Shown piece by piece: positions 32,512-42,066 of a stretch of 64,000 nucleotides of DNA (position 1 is the stretch's first letter; every line of letters begins with the position of its first letter). Origin of the DNA: Cytobacillus luteolus (GTDB lineage: Bacteria; Bacillota; Bacilli; Bacillales; Bacillaceae_L); NCBI RefSeq assembly GCF_017873715.1, contig NZ_JAGGKM010000001.1, forward strand, positions 868,001 through 932,000, given 5' to 3'. Both the position numbers and the translations under genes were made by a program. The notes under the pieces were generated by a model that did not search any database, was not told the DNA's origin, and worked only from the letters and a program-made list of their open reading frames with translations.

Positions 32512-33438
32512 ATGGAACCATTTTTAAAGGTAGAGCATTTAAAGAAGTCATTTAAAGACACACAAATTTTAAAAGATATTTCGTTTGAAGTGAATAAGGG
32601 TGAAATTATGGCCATTCTTGGTCCGAATGGGGCAGGGAAATCTACAACAATACGTAATATTATGGGGATTATGTACCCGGACGGAGGAAACATTACGTTT
32701 AAAGGAAATAAGGAAATCCCGCGAAATAAGATTGGTTATCTTCCTGAAGAACGTGGTCTTTATAAAAATGTGAAGGTAATGGATATTCTTCTTTACTTGG
32801 CGGAGTTAAAGGATTATCCAATCAAGGAAGCGAAAGAACGGGCCCTTTTGTATCTTAAAAAATTTGGACTAGAAGGGAAAGACAAAGCTTCTCTTGAGGA
32901 ATTGTCAAAAGGTATGGGGCAAAAGGTTCAGTTTATCGCCTCCATTTTACATGAACCAGAGTTTTTGATTCTAGATGAGCCCTTTTCTGGACTTGACCCA
33001 GTTAGTCAGGAGTTATTCAAGCAAGAAATTAGGAATCTAGCAGCTGGTGGAACTGCGATTCTATTATCCTCTCATCAAATGAATCTAGTTGAAGAGATGT
33101 GTGATCGATTATTTTTAATCCATCGCGGGGAAAAGGTGATCTATGGGACGATGGATGACGTGAAAAAGGAGTACGCAAATTTCAAGTGCACAATTAAAGG
33201 TAGAAATAGAGTTGAAGATCTTGAAAAGTTACCTAAAGTCCAACGTGTAGAGCAAAGGGAAGATACCCTTATCTTGTACTTAATGAAAGACGTAGAGGTA
33301 GCGAGTTGGTTGAGAAATTTACCAGAGACATTGGAAATCAATGAATTATCAATAGATAGAGTTTCACTTCATGAAATATTTATTGATATTGCAACTGATA
33401 AAAATATGTTAAAGGAAGGGGCTGAACTGAATGCGTAA
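32512..33438 (+). CDS. ABC exporter ATP-binding protein (YhaQ/NatA-like)
   Basis: 308 residues. Walker A LGPNGAGKSTT, signature EELSKGMGQKVQFIASIL, Walker B FLILDEPFSGLDP, switch His in LLSSHQMNLVE. A C-terminal extension of about 80 residues (DUF4162-like) ends in SLHEIFIDIATDKNM, typical of YhaQ/NatA ATPases. It overlaps the permease gene by 8 bp. Members export sodium or other ions and toxic compounds. Confidence 0.92.
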   Translation: MEPFLKVEHLKKSFKDTQILKDISFEVNKGEIMAILGPNGAGKSTTIRNIMGIMYPDGGNITFKGNKEIPRNKIGYLPEERGLYKNVKVMDILLYLAELKDYPIKEAKERALLYLKKFGLEGKDKASLEELSKGMGQKVQFIASILHEPEFLILDEPFSGLDPVSQELFKQEIRNLAAGGTAILLSSHQMNLVEEMCDRLFLIHRGEKVIYGTMDDVKKEYANFKCTIKGRNRVEDLEKLPKVQRVEQREDTLILYLMKDVEVASWLRNLPETLEINELSIDRVSLHEIFIDIATDKNMLKEGAELNA

Positions 33439-34666
33439 TGCTTTGAAAGTGGCCAAATGGGAAATCAAAAGAAATATGAAAAATAAATCCTTCCTTATTG
33501 GGTTGTTTTTAACACCACTATTATTTTTAGGCTTTATGTTAATTGGAAGTTTATTTGGGGATTCAGAACAGAAGGAAGAGCCTGCATCACGAGTTCTAAT
33601 TAATGATAACATTGGAGTATTTGACACCCTCGAAGAAACGGTTCTGGCTCTAGAGTTGAATGTGGAATTGGAGAAAACTGATAAAGCTAAAGAAGTAGTC
33701 GTAGAAGAATTGGAAAAGGTGGAAAATACTGCCTATATTTTACTTGAGCAATCTTCCTATGAAAGTGGTATTCTTTCAGTTTATACGAGCGAAGACATGA
33801 ATCCCAATTTTATGAGTCAGGTTCAGGCATTCGCAGCACCTATAAAGATGGTACAAATGCAACAGTTAGGTTTATCAGATGAAGAAATGACCGCGATTTC
33901 AAAAGGGATTGTATTTGAGGAAGCATCTTTTAAAGAAGAAGGAATCCATGAAGGTAGTGATAAAACTGTAGGTGTAAATTCATTTGAACGTATAGTACCC
34001 GGAGCATTTGCTGGGATCATCTTATTATCTATTATATTCTCAGGAATGTATATATTTCAAAGTGCTTCTCAAGAAAAGAAAGATAAAGTTGCAGAAATTA
34101 TCTTATCTTCATTAACACCAAGTGAATTAATGCAAGGGAAAATAATAGGATACTTTGGACTAGGAATGATACAGGCAGTTGTTTATTTAAGCTTTGGATT
34201 ACCGATAGCACTTTGGAAGCTAGACATTCCTTTGTTTGAGTATTTATTAGTCCCAGAGGTTCTCCTATATATAGCAATAGCCATATTGGGATACTTCCTT
34301 TTCGCCGCTATTTTTGTTGGCGTTGGAGCGACGATGGCTGATATGTCATCGGCAGGTAACTTTCAAGGGTTGGTAATGATGCTACCTTTTCTTCCATTTG
34401 TCTTTATTGGTCCAGTAATAAGTGACCCAAGTGGAGTGCTTGCACAAGTTGGAACATATATACCTTTTAGTGCACCGGGAGTATTATTGATACGTCTTAC
34501 TTTATTAGAAAGTTGGCCATTAGTAGAAATCGCAATCTCCTTAGCTATTTTACTAGTAAGCATTTGGATATTTATGAAGCTTGCAGGAAAGATTTTTAAA
34601 GTAGGAATCTTAATGTACGGTAAAAATGCAACTCCGAAGGAAATGTTGAAATGGTTACGGGCTTAG
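33431..34666 (+). CDS. ABC exporter permease (YhaP/NatB-like)
   Basis: 411 residues. An N-terminal membrane segment after AKWEIKRNMKNKSFLIGLFL is followed by an extracellular region of about 160 residues and then five or six membrane segments (FAGIILLSIIFSGMYIFQSA). SQEKKDKVAEIILSSLTPSE is the family's cytoplasmic EKxxRxxEIL signature. It works with the ATPase encoded just upstream. Confidence 0.92.
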   Translation: MRNALKVAKWEIKRNMKNKSFLIGLFLTPLLFLGFMLIGSLFGDSEQKEEPASRVLINDNIGVFDTLEETVLALELNVELEKTDKAKEVVVEELEKVENTAYILLEQSSYESGILSVYTSEDMNPNFMSQVQAFAAPIKMVQMQQLGLSDEEMTAISKGIVFEEASFKEEGIHEGSDKTVGVNSFERIVPGAFAGIILLSIIFSGMYIFQSASQEKKDKVAEIILSSLTPSELMQGKIIGYFGLGMIQAVVYLSFGLPIALWKLDIPLFEYLLVPEVLLYIAIAILGYFLFAAIFVGVGATMADMSSAGNFQGLVMMLPFLPFVFIGPVISDPSGVLAQVGTYIPFSAPGVLLIRLTLLESWPLVEIAISLAILLVSIWIFMKLAGKIFKVGILMYGKNATPKEMLKWLRA

Positions 34667-34740
34667 GCTCATGTTGATATAGAATCTGGTGGATGGTTAC
34701 AATGGAGTAGGAAGTACAATAGAGAAGGGAGTGAAAACCT

Positions 34741-35448
34741 TTGGATTTAGAAACAGTTATGCAGGAATTGGAAGCACTAGGTAAAGAGCGAACAAAGAAA
34801 TCTTATTTAAGTAATGGAGCGCATGAGCCTCTATTTGGAGTAGCTACTGGTGCCATGAAGCCGATAGCTAAGAAAATTAAGAAAGACCAGCCTTTGGCAG
34901 AGCAACTATATGCCACTGGAAACTATGATGCCATGTATTTTGCGGGTATCATTGCAGACCCAAAGGCAATGACTGAAGAAGATTTTGAGCGTTGGATCGA
35001 TGGAGCTTATTTTTATATGCTTTCTGATTATGTCGTTGCAGTAACTCTGTCAGAATCCGATATTGCTCAAACTGTTGCAGATAAATGGATTGCAAGCGGT
35101 GAGAATCTTAAAATGTCAGCTGGTTGGAGTTGCTACTGCTGGCTTTTAGGTAATCGTAAAGATGATGAATTTGACACAAGTAAGATTGCGAGCATGCTGG
35201 AACAGGTAGAAAAAACAATTCACGATTCACCAGATCGAACGAAATCTTCTATGAATAATTTTGTTTACACTGTCGGGATATCCTATTTACCACTACATGA
35301 TCAGGCGGTTAAAACTGCAGAGGCAATTGGCCCAGTCGAAATTAGACGAGATAATAAAAAAAGCAGTATTCTTCTTGCATCTGATACGATTCAAAAGGGT
35401 ATTGATAGAGGGCAGTTGGGTTTCAAACGGAAGTATGTAAGGTGCTAG
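34741..35448 (+). CDS. DNA alkylation repair protein (AlkD-like HEAT-repeat glycosylase)
   Basis: 235 residues from TTG 34741 with GAAGGGAGTG upstream. All helical; VATGAMKPIAKKIKKDQPLA and MYFAGIIADPKAMTEEDFER, with WIDGAYFYMLSDYVV, follow the pattern of the AlkD/AlkC-like family, which removes N3- and N7-alkylated purines. The C-terminus is Cys-ended (KRKYVRC). Stands alone. Confidence 0.8.
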   Translation: MDLETVMQELEALGKERTKKSYLSNGAHEPLFGVATGAMKPIAKKIKKDQPLAEQLYATGNYDAMYFAGIIADPKAMTEEDFERWIDGAYFYMLSDYVVAVTLSESDIAQTVADKWIASGENLKMSAGWSCYCWLLGNRKDDEFDTSKIASMLEQVEKTIHDSPDRTKSSMNNFVYTVGISYLPLHDQAVKTAEAIGPVEIRRDNKKSSILLASDTIQKGIDRGQLGFKRKYVRC

Positions 35449-35460
35449 TTCGGTTTCATG

Positions 35461-35600
35461 TCTTTTTAAAGGAATACGAGTATTTACTTCAGTAACGCGA
35501 GAAAATGGGAGCGAAAGACGAATAAATGAGGGAGAATGGCGAGTATTTTCAGAGAAAGACGAGAATATAGCTGCAATTGGCGAATAAAGTCATTTCTCAT
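35461..35600. repeat. Short imperfect direct repeats in the AlkD-MFS gap
   Basis: GAGCGAAAGACGAATAAA and CAGAGAAAGACGAGAATA, plus GGCGAGTATTTTC and GGCGAATAAAG, recur within 140 bp. Similar purine-rich intergenic runs occur in other bacilli. No gene seen. Confidence 0.45.
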
Positions 35601-35651
35601 TAGAATTCACCTTAAATATATCCCTAAAATCATTGCAAAAGTATTATAAAA

Positions 35652-35700
35652 AACACCTCCTTACGTTTACAGAGCTATCTGTACAACATAAGAGGTGTTT
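35652..35700. terminator. Hairpin terminator ahead of the Bcr/CflA gene's 3' end
   Basis: AACACCTC/GAGGTGTT arms with inner TTA/TAA pairing; AT-rich flanks on both sides, so it can act for the minus-strand gene. Confidence 0.7.
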
Positions 35701-35718
35701 ATTTTTTAAAAAAAGAAG

Positions 35719-36945
35719 TTAACTACCCAACGTCCTATTTGCTGGTTGTACATGTAAGGATGCTCTTTGTACCAGTCCAAAATAGGCAAGGAGAGATAGC
35801 AGGCTTGCCGATAAGATTACGACACCCATTGGAATGGCCGAATATTCTCCTGCAACTCCTACTAAAGGTGATGTAATCGCACCGAGTACAAAAGGTAAAA
35901 CACCTAAGAGTGCTGATGCACTTCCGGCAATATGTCCTTGTGACTCAAGTGCTAATGCGAAGGAAGATGTTGCAATCATCCCAATGGAACAGACTAAGAA
36001 GAAAATAGGTATAGCAACTGCTAGAAGTGGTGCTTTTAAAAGAAGAGCTGTTAGTAAAACAGTGCCTGCTCCTGTTGATAGGAACAATCCGAATTTCAAG
36101 AAGGCTTTCTCTGAAATTCGATCTGCTAAACGCCCAACCGACTGGGTTCCAATAATTAATGCGAGACCATTAACTCCGAATAGAAAACTAAAAACTTGAG
36201 GAGACACCCCATAAATATTTTGATAAACAAAAGGGACACCAGATACGTAAGCAAAGATTCCTGCAATCATAAAGCCTTGTGTAAGTGCATATCCAAGAAA
36301 CTCTCTGTCTCTTAATAAAGAACCAAAATTCTTTAGCACTTGAGCTAGATTACTAGGAACACGTCTCTCTACAGGTAAAGATTCTTCAAGTTTAAATAAA
36401 ACAGTAAAAAATATCACCATGCCCACAACACTTAATACGAGAAATACACCATTCCAGTCAGTAACTGCCAGAACTCCTCCACCAACAATTGGCGCGACAA
36501 TAGGTCCTAGGTTACCAACCAACATTAATAAAGAGAAAAACTTAGTTAATTCTTTTCCACTATAAATATCCCGAACAATCGCTTTAGAAATAACAAGACC
36601 ACCAGCAGCTGCAAAACCTTGTAAGAAACGAGCTGCAATAAAGAGATAGATTGATGGAGAAAAGGCGCATATAACAGAAGCTACTAAATACATGATGAGG
36701 AAAATAAGCAGTGGCTTTCGTCGACCCAGAACATCACTCATGGGACCGATAAATAATTGACCTACTCCAAGTCCTAATAGGCAGGTTGTTAAGCTGATTT
36801 GTACTAAAGACGCAGTTGTTCCATAATCCTCCACAATCGTAGGAAAAGATGGTAAATACATATCGATTGTGAATGGACCAAGAAGACCAAGTGATCCTAG
36901 AAGTAATGCAAGTTGTAACCGTTTTGTTCCTGTAGGTGTATTCAT
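35719..36945 (-). CDS. MFS drug transporter, Bcr/CflA type
   Basis: 408 residues from ATG 36945, preceded by GAGAGGCG. Twelve membrane segments; FTIDMYLPSFPTIVEDYGTT is the Bcr/CflA opening, FIGPMSDVLGRRKPLLIFLI the A motif and FLQGFAAAGGLVISKAIVRD the C-type region. Exports drugs or dipeptides by proton antiport. Monocistronic. Confidence 0.92.
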   Translation of the reverse strand: MNTPTGTKRLQLALLLGSLGLLGPFTIDMYLPSFPTIVEDYGTTASLVQISLTTCLLGLGVGQLFIGPMSDVLGRRKPLLIFLIMYLVASVICAFSPSIYLFIAARFLQGFAAAGGLVISKAIVRDIYSGKELTKFFSLLMLVGNLGPIVAPIVGGGVLAVTDWNGVFLVLSVVGMVIFFTVLFKLEESLPVERRVPSNLAQVLKNFGSLLRDREFLGYALTQGFMIAGIFAYVSGVPFVYQNIYGVSPQVFSFLFGVNGLALIIGTQSVGRLADRISEKAFLKFGLFLSTGAGTVLLTALLLKAPLLAVAIPIFFLVCSIGMIATSSFALALESQGHIAGSASALLGVLPFVLGAITSPLVGVAGEYSAIPMGVVILSASLLSLLAYFGLVQRASLHVQPANRTLGS

Positions 36946-37206
36946 GTAGTTTTCGCCTCTCTGAATGATCATGGAACAAGAGATCTGACCCCACTGATCA
37001 TGTTATTCGATTTCCTTATCGTAACAAGGAACTGAATTACTCGTCAATTAGTTGGTTTTGAAAAATATGTATTAAAGTTAGTACAAATGATGGTGGAAAT
37101 GAAAAAATCTGTAAATATTAAGAAATATTTAAGAAATTGCGCACCAAACTCTTAAGATTTCTTCTCTATAATCATAGGAAACAGTCACGAGAGGAAGTTT
37201 TTGGGA

Positions 37207-37770
37207 ATGGAAAGTTTGTTACATGGAAATGAGTTCATTGCAACTCTTATCTTCTTTTTAATCTGCTTTTTACAACCGATTTTGCTACCAATACCAGAAG
37301 CAGCAACTGTCACAGCTGGTAGTGCTATATTGGGGGCATTTCCAGCAGCTTGTATCAGTTTTGCTGGTACTCTATCTGGGATCATTGTAATGTATTTCAT
37401 TGCAAAAATAGGTGGACAAAAGTTAATTCGAAAATTTGTAAAAGAAAAACAAATTCAGCAATATGAGCGATATGTTTCGAAAAATGAAACAAGTATTTTA
37501 CTAATTTTATTTATTATCCCGATTTTGCCTGATGAAATAATTTGTGTTGGAGCAGGATTAGGTGGAGTTAACATTAAGAAATTTGTAATTATCGCGGCTA
37601 TTTCGAAGATACTCACTTCATTTTCTTTAGCGTATTCACTCGATTTTGCACAGTCAATGTCTTTAACAAATTCACAGTTACTTCTATTTATAATTGGCAT
37701 AGCTAGTATCATAATGTTAACATCAATTCTGAGGAACAAGCTGCTATTAAAGGGATCTAGAAGTAAGTGA
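37207..37770 (+). CDS. DedA/VTT-domain membrane protein
   Basis: 187 residues from ATG 37207, GAGGAAG ten bases upstream; TTG 37201 is possible. FFLICFLQPILLPIPEAATV has the amphipathic re-entrant pattern of the DedA/VTT family. GAFPAACISFAGTLSGIIVM and FIIPILPDEIICVGAGLGG complete it, with the last part matching the F-x-P-x-x-P-x-D/E region. Members act as lipid carriers or scramblases. Alone on its strand. Confidence 0.8.
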   Translation: MESLLHGNEFIATLIFFLICFLQPILLPIPEAATVTAGSAILGAFPAACISFAGTLSGIIVMYFIAKIGGQKLIRKFVKEKQIQQYERYVSKNETSILLILFIIPILPDEIICVGAGLGGVNIKKFVIIAAISKILTSFSLAYSLDFAQSMSLTNSQLLLFIIGIASIIMLTSILRNKLLLKGSRSK

Positions 37771-37817
37771 TGTAAGATAAAGTGTTGCCTGTGCTATTTA
37801 AACCGTAGTTTCAAAAA

Positions 37818-38273
37818 TTAATCGTCATTCACTAGGCCAACAGTTAGAGCTTGATATTTCCAAAGGACATCCTTAATTAGGGAAGCTTCATTTTCTTTAC
37901 AGCGAATCATGACGGTGACTTCAGTCAACGTTCTAGCTGAAGGAATTGAAGCTTTATTTTTGTTTAAAAAATAATAAATACCATAGCCAATAAAGTATCC
38001 TATAATGGTTGCGATTAGTCCACATAGGATGGGGCCAGGCGTTAGCTTAAACCCAACACTTGCTCCGACGACAGCAAATCCAGTAGCAGTTGCCAGGCCA
38101 ACCTCAAAACCGTTTGAACGTATGCTTTTTGTTCTACCTTTCAATTGAGAGTTTGATGGGTTTTCGTCCATAAAAACAACAAGTATTTGTTCGCGAGGAA
38201 CAAACTTATTCTCTAGCACGGCTAATGCTTGTTCTAATTCAATTGATTGTTTAAAGGTCCCCATTATGATCAT
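37818..38273 (-). CDS. Hypothetical membrane protein with glycine-zipper hairpin
   Basis: 151 residues. The ATG at 38273 has AGGAG eight bases upstream and lies inside the end of the gene above (23-bp overlap). A soluble N-terminal domain (FKQSIELEQALAVLENKFVP) is followed by two membrane segments rich in glycine (EVGLATATGFAVVGASVGFK, LCGLIATIIGYFIGYGIYYF), then a soluble tail. The layout resembles stress-related DUF1269/YtxH-type proteins, without a firm match. Coupled to the membrane gene upstream. Confidence 0.62.
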   Translation of the reverse strand: MIIMGTFKQSIELEQALAVLENKFVPREQILVVFMDENPSNSQLKGRTKSIRSNGFEVGLATATGFAVVGASVGFKLTPGPILCGLIATIIGYFIGYGIYYFLNKNKASIPSARTLTEVTVMIRCKENEASLIKDVLWKYQALTVGLVNDD

Positions 38274-39051
38274 AGTAGAAACTCCTGCTTTGAAGGATAT
38301 TTAGTCTGTTTTTTCCATATCGTTCTATGAGATGTTGACGTTGTGAAATTCGAAAAAGTCGATTGTGTTCAATTGTTGTGACATAAGCTTGATAGATAGC
38401 ACCGCCTAAAACGGATGGCATAAATAATAGCCAATGAGGATGAAGCATCGTACTTGATTCTTTTAGATTGCCAAGTACTAATGTCAGAAGAGACACGTGG
38501 ATACCAGATAAGACGATGTATACCCACCACCAAAACATGGCATAAAAGGCTAGTAAAGTTTGGTGATTATAGAGTTGACCTAAGCCAGGAAAGAAAAAAG
38601 AGTAAATTGCAGCTATGATTGGCTTTTTTTTCTCCAGAAATTGAAGTGCTGTTGGTTTAGTTGCTTTCCTAGGAACAGGATAATTCTCAAAATAGGCGAT
38701 ATGACATAATTTGTTTTGCGAAATGGTGGAGCGATAACAGTCCCAAATCGTAATTAAGTAAATGATTAGATATCCGAATGCCCAATTAGGGTTAAGAACA
38801 TCTCTTGCAAGTTCAAATTGCCCGCAAAATGAATAGACCATCGCTTCATTAATGTGAGCAAGTGTATTAATTATCACTTCCGTTAAAGTTAATAAGGTTC
38901 CTCTTAAATAATGATTAAGTAAATAATGACCAATACCAGGAAAGACTGCAGACCACCATGCAATCATGATGGGATTTTGTTGTTGGATAAAGTTGATACC
39001 TAAAGAACTAATTTTGGCTAAAGGTGGTTTTTGCTGAGTAATCATGTTCAA
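38251..39051 (-). CDS. Multipass membrane protein, function unknown
   Basis: 266 residues with two similar halves. Each holds a W/S-A-x-F-P-G-x-G-x-x-x-x motif followed by a basic patch (AWWSAVFPGIGHYLLNHYLR and AAIYSFFFPGLGQLYNHQTL), as in TM2- and DUF6677-like membrane proteins. About six membrane segments. First gene of a two-gene minus-strand unit. Function unknown. Confidence 0.7.
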   Translation of the reverse strand: MNMITQQKPPLAKISSLGINFIQQQNPIMIAWWSAVFPGIGHYLLNHYLRGTLLTLTEVIINTLAHINEAMVYSFCGQFELARDVLNPNWAFGYLIIYLITIWDCYRSTISQNKLCHIAYFENYPVPRKATKPTALQFLEKKKPIIAAIYSFFFPGLGQLYNHQTLLAFYAMFWWWVYIVLSGIHVSLLTLVLGNLKESSTMLHPHWLLFMPSVLGGAIYQAYVTTIEHNRLFRISQRQHLIERYGKNRLNILQSRSFYYDHNGDL

Positions 39052-39225
39052 CGTACCTTTCCATCAATATCGAGCATTACTATAGGTTGTGAAGAATTCA
39101 AAAGTTTATTCCTAAATAGTGGAAAACTACGGATTGTTTAAAAATTTTCGTTTACTTGATTGGAGTGTCGCTAAGAGGATCAAAGAATGTATAATAGGAA
39201 AATAATACATATTACGGGGGAGAAC

Positions 39226-39876
39226 ATGGAAAAGGTAATACATGAAATTGCTAAACGACTTAAGAGTGAGAGTAAAAGAATGATCATTGGAATATCAGGT
39301 CACGGAGCAGCTGGAAAAACAACGTTTACGAATCAGCTTATTGAGCTATTGGGTCGAGATGAGGTGAACGCTCTCAATACAGACCCCTATATTATCGGAG
39401 GGCATTTAAGACAATACACAACGATCAGTTATGAATATAACCATGAGCAACACCAAGATAAAATGACTGCGTGTCATCCTGCAGCACATAATTCATATGC
39501 ATTAGAAAGAGATGTACATATGATGAGAGAAGGGCTAGATTTTTATACGATGGGTACCCATTATTCAGAAAGTAAACTCTTTTCTACTCAGAACAGAATT
39601 AATATAGTAGAAGGCATGACGGTTGCTTTTACAAATCCCGAATTATATGACTTAAAAATTTATTTCTATACTGATGGTGAAACTGAGTTTTCTAGAAGAA
39701 GTGTACGGGATATTACTGAAAGAGGAATGGATATCAATTACTTAAAAAAATCCCATGAAGAACGTAGAATTCAATATGAAGTGTTCATGCATCCGTATCA
39801 TAAGAATTTTGATATCGTGATTAAAAATACTAATGCAGAGTATAGTGTTGAAAAAAATAGTTTCTATCAAATCTAA
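39226..39876 (+). CDS. Uridine kinase/phosphoribulokinase-like P-loop kinase
   Basis: 216 residues from ATG 39226, behind ACGGGGGAG. P-loop IIGISGHGAAGKTTFTNQLI near residue 25. LNTDPYIIGGH, the DxD/lid-type motif, and CHPAAHNSYALERDV follow. RRSVRDITERGM fits the RRxxRDxxxRG motif of uridine kinase-like enzymes. It probably phosphorylates a nucleoside or small alcohol; substrate unclear. Terminator at 39897. Confidence 0.8.
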   Translation: MEKVIHEIAKRLKSESKRMIIGISGHGAAGKTTFTNQLIELLGRDEVNALNTDPYIIGGHLRQYTTISYEYNHEQHQDKMTACHPAAHNSYALERDVHMMREGLDFYTMGTHYSESKLFSTQNRINIVEGMTVAFTNPELYDLKIYFYTDGETEFSRRSVRDITERGMDINYLKKSHEERRIQYEVFMHPYHKNFDIVIKNTNAEYSVEKNSFYQI

Positions 39877-39896
39877 TTTATTGTAAAAATAGGTGA

Positions 39897-39935
39897 ATGA
39901 CAACTCCCTCTAACTAATAAGAAAGGAGTTGTCAT
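39897..39935. terminator. Terminator between the kinase and the RGF peptide gene
   Basis: ATGACAACTCC/GGAGTTGTCAT, 11-bp perfect arms, between convergent genes. Confidence 0.75.
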
Positions 39936-39962
39936 CTTAATAGATTTTAATCTATTTCTTTT

Positions 39963-40100
39963 TTAGAAAGGTCCAAAAAATCCACGTCTAAATCCTCGAC
40001 GAAATCCACGTACATATCCTGGTGCAAATCCGCCTCTAAAACCACGACGAAACCCACGGCGATAAACTGGTCCTGGACGAAAAAAAGGTCCAAATGGCAT
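39963..40100 (-). CDS. 45-residue Arg-Gly-Phe-rich peptide
   Basis: ATG 40100 is preceded on the minus strand by AAAGGGGGAAG, a strong ribosome site. The peptide starts MPFGPFFRPGPVYRRGFRRG and repeats the triplet R-G-F with R-R-G-F (five times), ending RRGFFGPF. It contains no acidic residue and no Lys, and is highly positive and aromatic. Bacilli code several small Arg/Phe/Pro/Gly peptides of unknown function, some linked to spores. This one is too short to be assigned; the ribosome site, clean start and biased composition argue that it is translated. Confidence 0.6.
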   Translation of the reverse strand: MPFGPFFRPGPVYRRGFRRGFRGGFAPGYVRGFRRGFRRGFFGPF

Positions 40101-40260
40101 TATACACTTCCCCCTTTCCTTATCATAGTCTATGAGAAGAAAAGAATATTTGTATAGGTAGAGGACTAGTTTAGCTTAAAATAGATAACACTATTTTGGA
40201 TAATTTTGTTAAAATAATGCTAGGTAAAATCTGTTTTAAAAGCGCTAAGGGGGAGTTAGT

Positions 40261-40857
40261 TTGTCAAAAAGGAATTTAATAGCAATGATAGGTGTTCTGT
40301 CTCTATTATTCACTGTAGGTTGTACCAATAAGGAGCCAGTAACACAATCCGATGGTTTAGTAAATGAACTAGATTCTAAGGTGAAAGAACTTGAATTGAA
40401 AGTCCAGCAGCAACAATCATTACTTGAAGAACACCAGGAACAATTAACAAAGGTGAACGAGTTAGAAGTGCTAAGTGAAAACCTCATTAGACGGGAGGAG
40501 TCTAACGTCAATTTTCACGATAATGTATATATGTTAACCCAATTAATCCAACGAACAACTATTTCAAAAACAGCGATGTTAAATAAGGCTGAAATCAAAG
40601 ATGAAAAATTACTTTTAGACGTTACATATACAAATAAAATCCAAGATGATGAGGCTCCTAATGGTTTTCGTTTAGAAGAAACAAGTGAAGGAACAAAAAC
40701 AGTGAGTATATCAAAAGACGTACCTATTTTTTTACTTAGTGATCCTTCAAGATTAAAAGAAGTAGAATGGAAGCAAGTTGTTAATCATCGAGGTTTCCTT
40801 CAATTATTTGAAAAAGACGGGGAAGTTGTTTTTATTTGGGAAATGTATTTGCCATAG
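40261..40857 (+). CDS. Lipoprotein with coiled-coil region
   Basis: 198 residues from TTG 40261 behind AAGGGGGAG. Signal peptide with lipobox-like LLFTVGC (Cys at about residue 21), then 50 residues of coiled coil (LDSKVKELELKVQQQQSLLE). A C-terminal domain of about 110 residues follows with TISKTAMLNKAEIKDEKLLL and ends WEMYLP. Attached outside the membrane. Similar lipoproteins are common in bacilli but have no assigned role. Confidence 0.68.
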   Translation: MSKRNLIAMIGVLSLLFTVGCTNKEPVTQSDGLVNELDSKVKELELKVQQQQSLLEEHQEQLTKVNELEVLSENLIRREESNVNFHDNVYMLTQLIQRTTISKTAMLNKAEIKDEKLLLDVTYTNKIQDDEAPNGFRLEETSEGTKTVSISKDVPIFLLSDPSRLKEVEWKQVVNHRGFLQLFEKDGEVVFIWEMYLP

Positions 40858-41077
40858 AACTCTGTGACTGACTTTTAACCGGATACCACTTAAATACTAA
40901 ATCTTAGCAGGAAAGGGTGAGTGAATTAGAAACCCTTTATCAGTCCTGTGTTCTTATAAATTAAGTAGACATTATATGAGTTGAGAGGTATAATGTCCGG
41001 GGTAAGAAATAGAAAAGTTAGGAAACTAAAGAATTGATTTTAAAATATTTTTATTGAATAGGGAAGGTAGAAAAAAA

Positions 41078-41902
41078 GTGGATACAGAACAGAGTATAAC
41101 AGGAAAAGGAATCTCTCAAATAGTTTATAACAAATTCTTTACAAATTTTATTACATACTTAATTATTATAAATGCTGTATTAATAGGCTTAGAAACATAT
41201 CCTTCACTATATGAACCAAATAAAGATATTTTCTTCATTTTAGATTGGATTATTTTAGCCATATTTGCAATTGAACTTCTCTTAAAACTGTATGTTGAAA
41301 GATCTAAATTCTTCAAAAGTGCTTGGAACAACTTTGACTTTGTTATTATAGTCGGAAGTATTATACTTTATAATACACCGTTTGTTAGTGTTTTACGTAT
41401 TTTTAGGGTGCTAAGAATATTACGGACAATTACTTTTTTCCCTTCTTTGAGACGTATTGTTCAAGCCCTATTTTTGGCAATACCAACTATTGGTAGTGTT
41501 TTAATACTCATGACTATTATTTTCTATGTATACGCTATAATTGGAACAGCCTTCTTTTCGAATATTAATCCAGAATACTTTGGTAACCTACAACTTTCAA
41601 CCATTACTTTATTTCAAATATTTACATTAGAATCGTGGGCAAGTGGTATCTTTCGTCCTCTGTTTAAAGAGGAACCATGGTCTTGGTTATATTTCGTATC
41701 ATTTATAGTAGTTGCAACCTTTATTATGATTAATTTAATTGTTGGGGAAATCGTTAATAATGCACAAAAGATTACCGATGAAGTAGAGAAAGAGACACAA
41801 GATATTAAAGACGATACCAGTGAAATAAAAGAGCTAAAAGCAGAAGTACAAGAGTTAAAGATTCTTCTGAAAACATTTATAGCACAAAAAGAAGAAAAAT
41901 AA
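41078..41902 (+). CDS. Voltage-gated sodium channel, NaChBac type
   Basis: 274 residues from GTG 41078 with GGGAAGG upstream; TTG 41054 lacks a site. Six membrane segments: S1 to S3 including FILDWIILAIFAIELLLKLY, S4 FVSVLRIFRVLRILRT with Arg every third residue, and the pore. The selectivity filter TLESWAS (Thr183 to Ser189) is that of prokaryotic NaV channels such as NaChBac. The C-terminus is a coiled coil (KEETQDIKDDTSEIKELKAE-like) that joins the tetramer. It lets Na+ enter, a return path for Na+ exported by antiporters; in alkaliphilic Bacillus the homologue supports motility and pH homeostasis. Confidence 0.93.
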   Translation: MDTEQSITGKGISQIVYNKFFTNFITYLIIINAVLIGLETYPSLYEPNKDIFFILDWIILAIFAIELLLKLYVERSKFFKSAWNNFDFVIIVGSIILYNTPFVSVLRIFRVLRILRTITFFPSLRRIVQALFLAIPTIGSVLILMTIIFYVYAIIGTAFFSNINPEYFGNLQLSTITLFQIFTLESWASGIFRPLFKEEPWSWLYFVSFIVVATFIMINLIVGEIVNNAQKITDEVEKETQDIKDDTSEIKELKAEVQELKILLKTFIAQKEEK

Positions 41903-41909
41903 TTCAAAT

Positions 41910-41947
41910 AGAATGGGAGTTGTCGGTCGACAGACAACTCCCATTCT
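41910..41947 (+). terminator. Terminator after the sodium channel gene
   Basis: AGAATGGGAGTTGTC/GACAACTCCCATTCT, a 15-bp perfect stem with an 8-base loop. Confidence 0.88.
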
Positions 41948-42066
41948 ATTTTGTGTTGGTAGAGTATATTTTAATATGATGGTGATTGATTCAAATCAAA
42001 TTAAGAGATAATGAAACATTTCCCCCCCCTCATTCGTAAATATAGTTAACAAATGGGAGGGATTTC

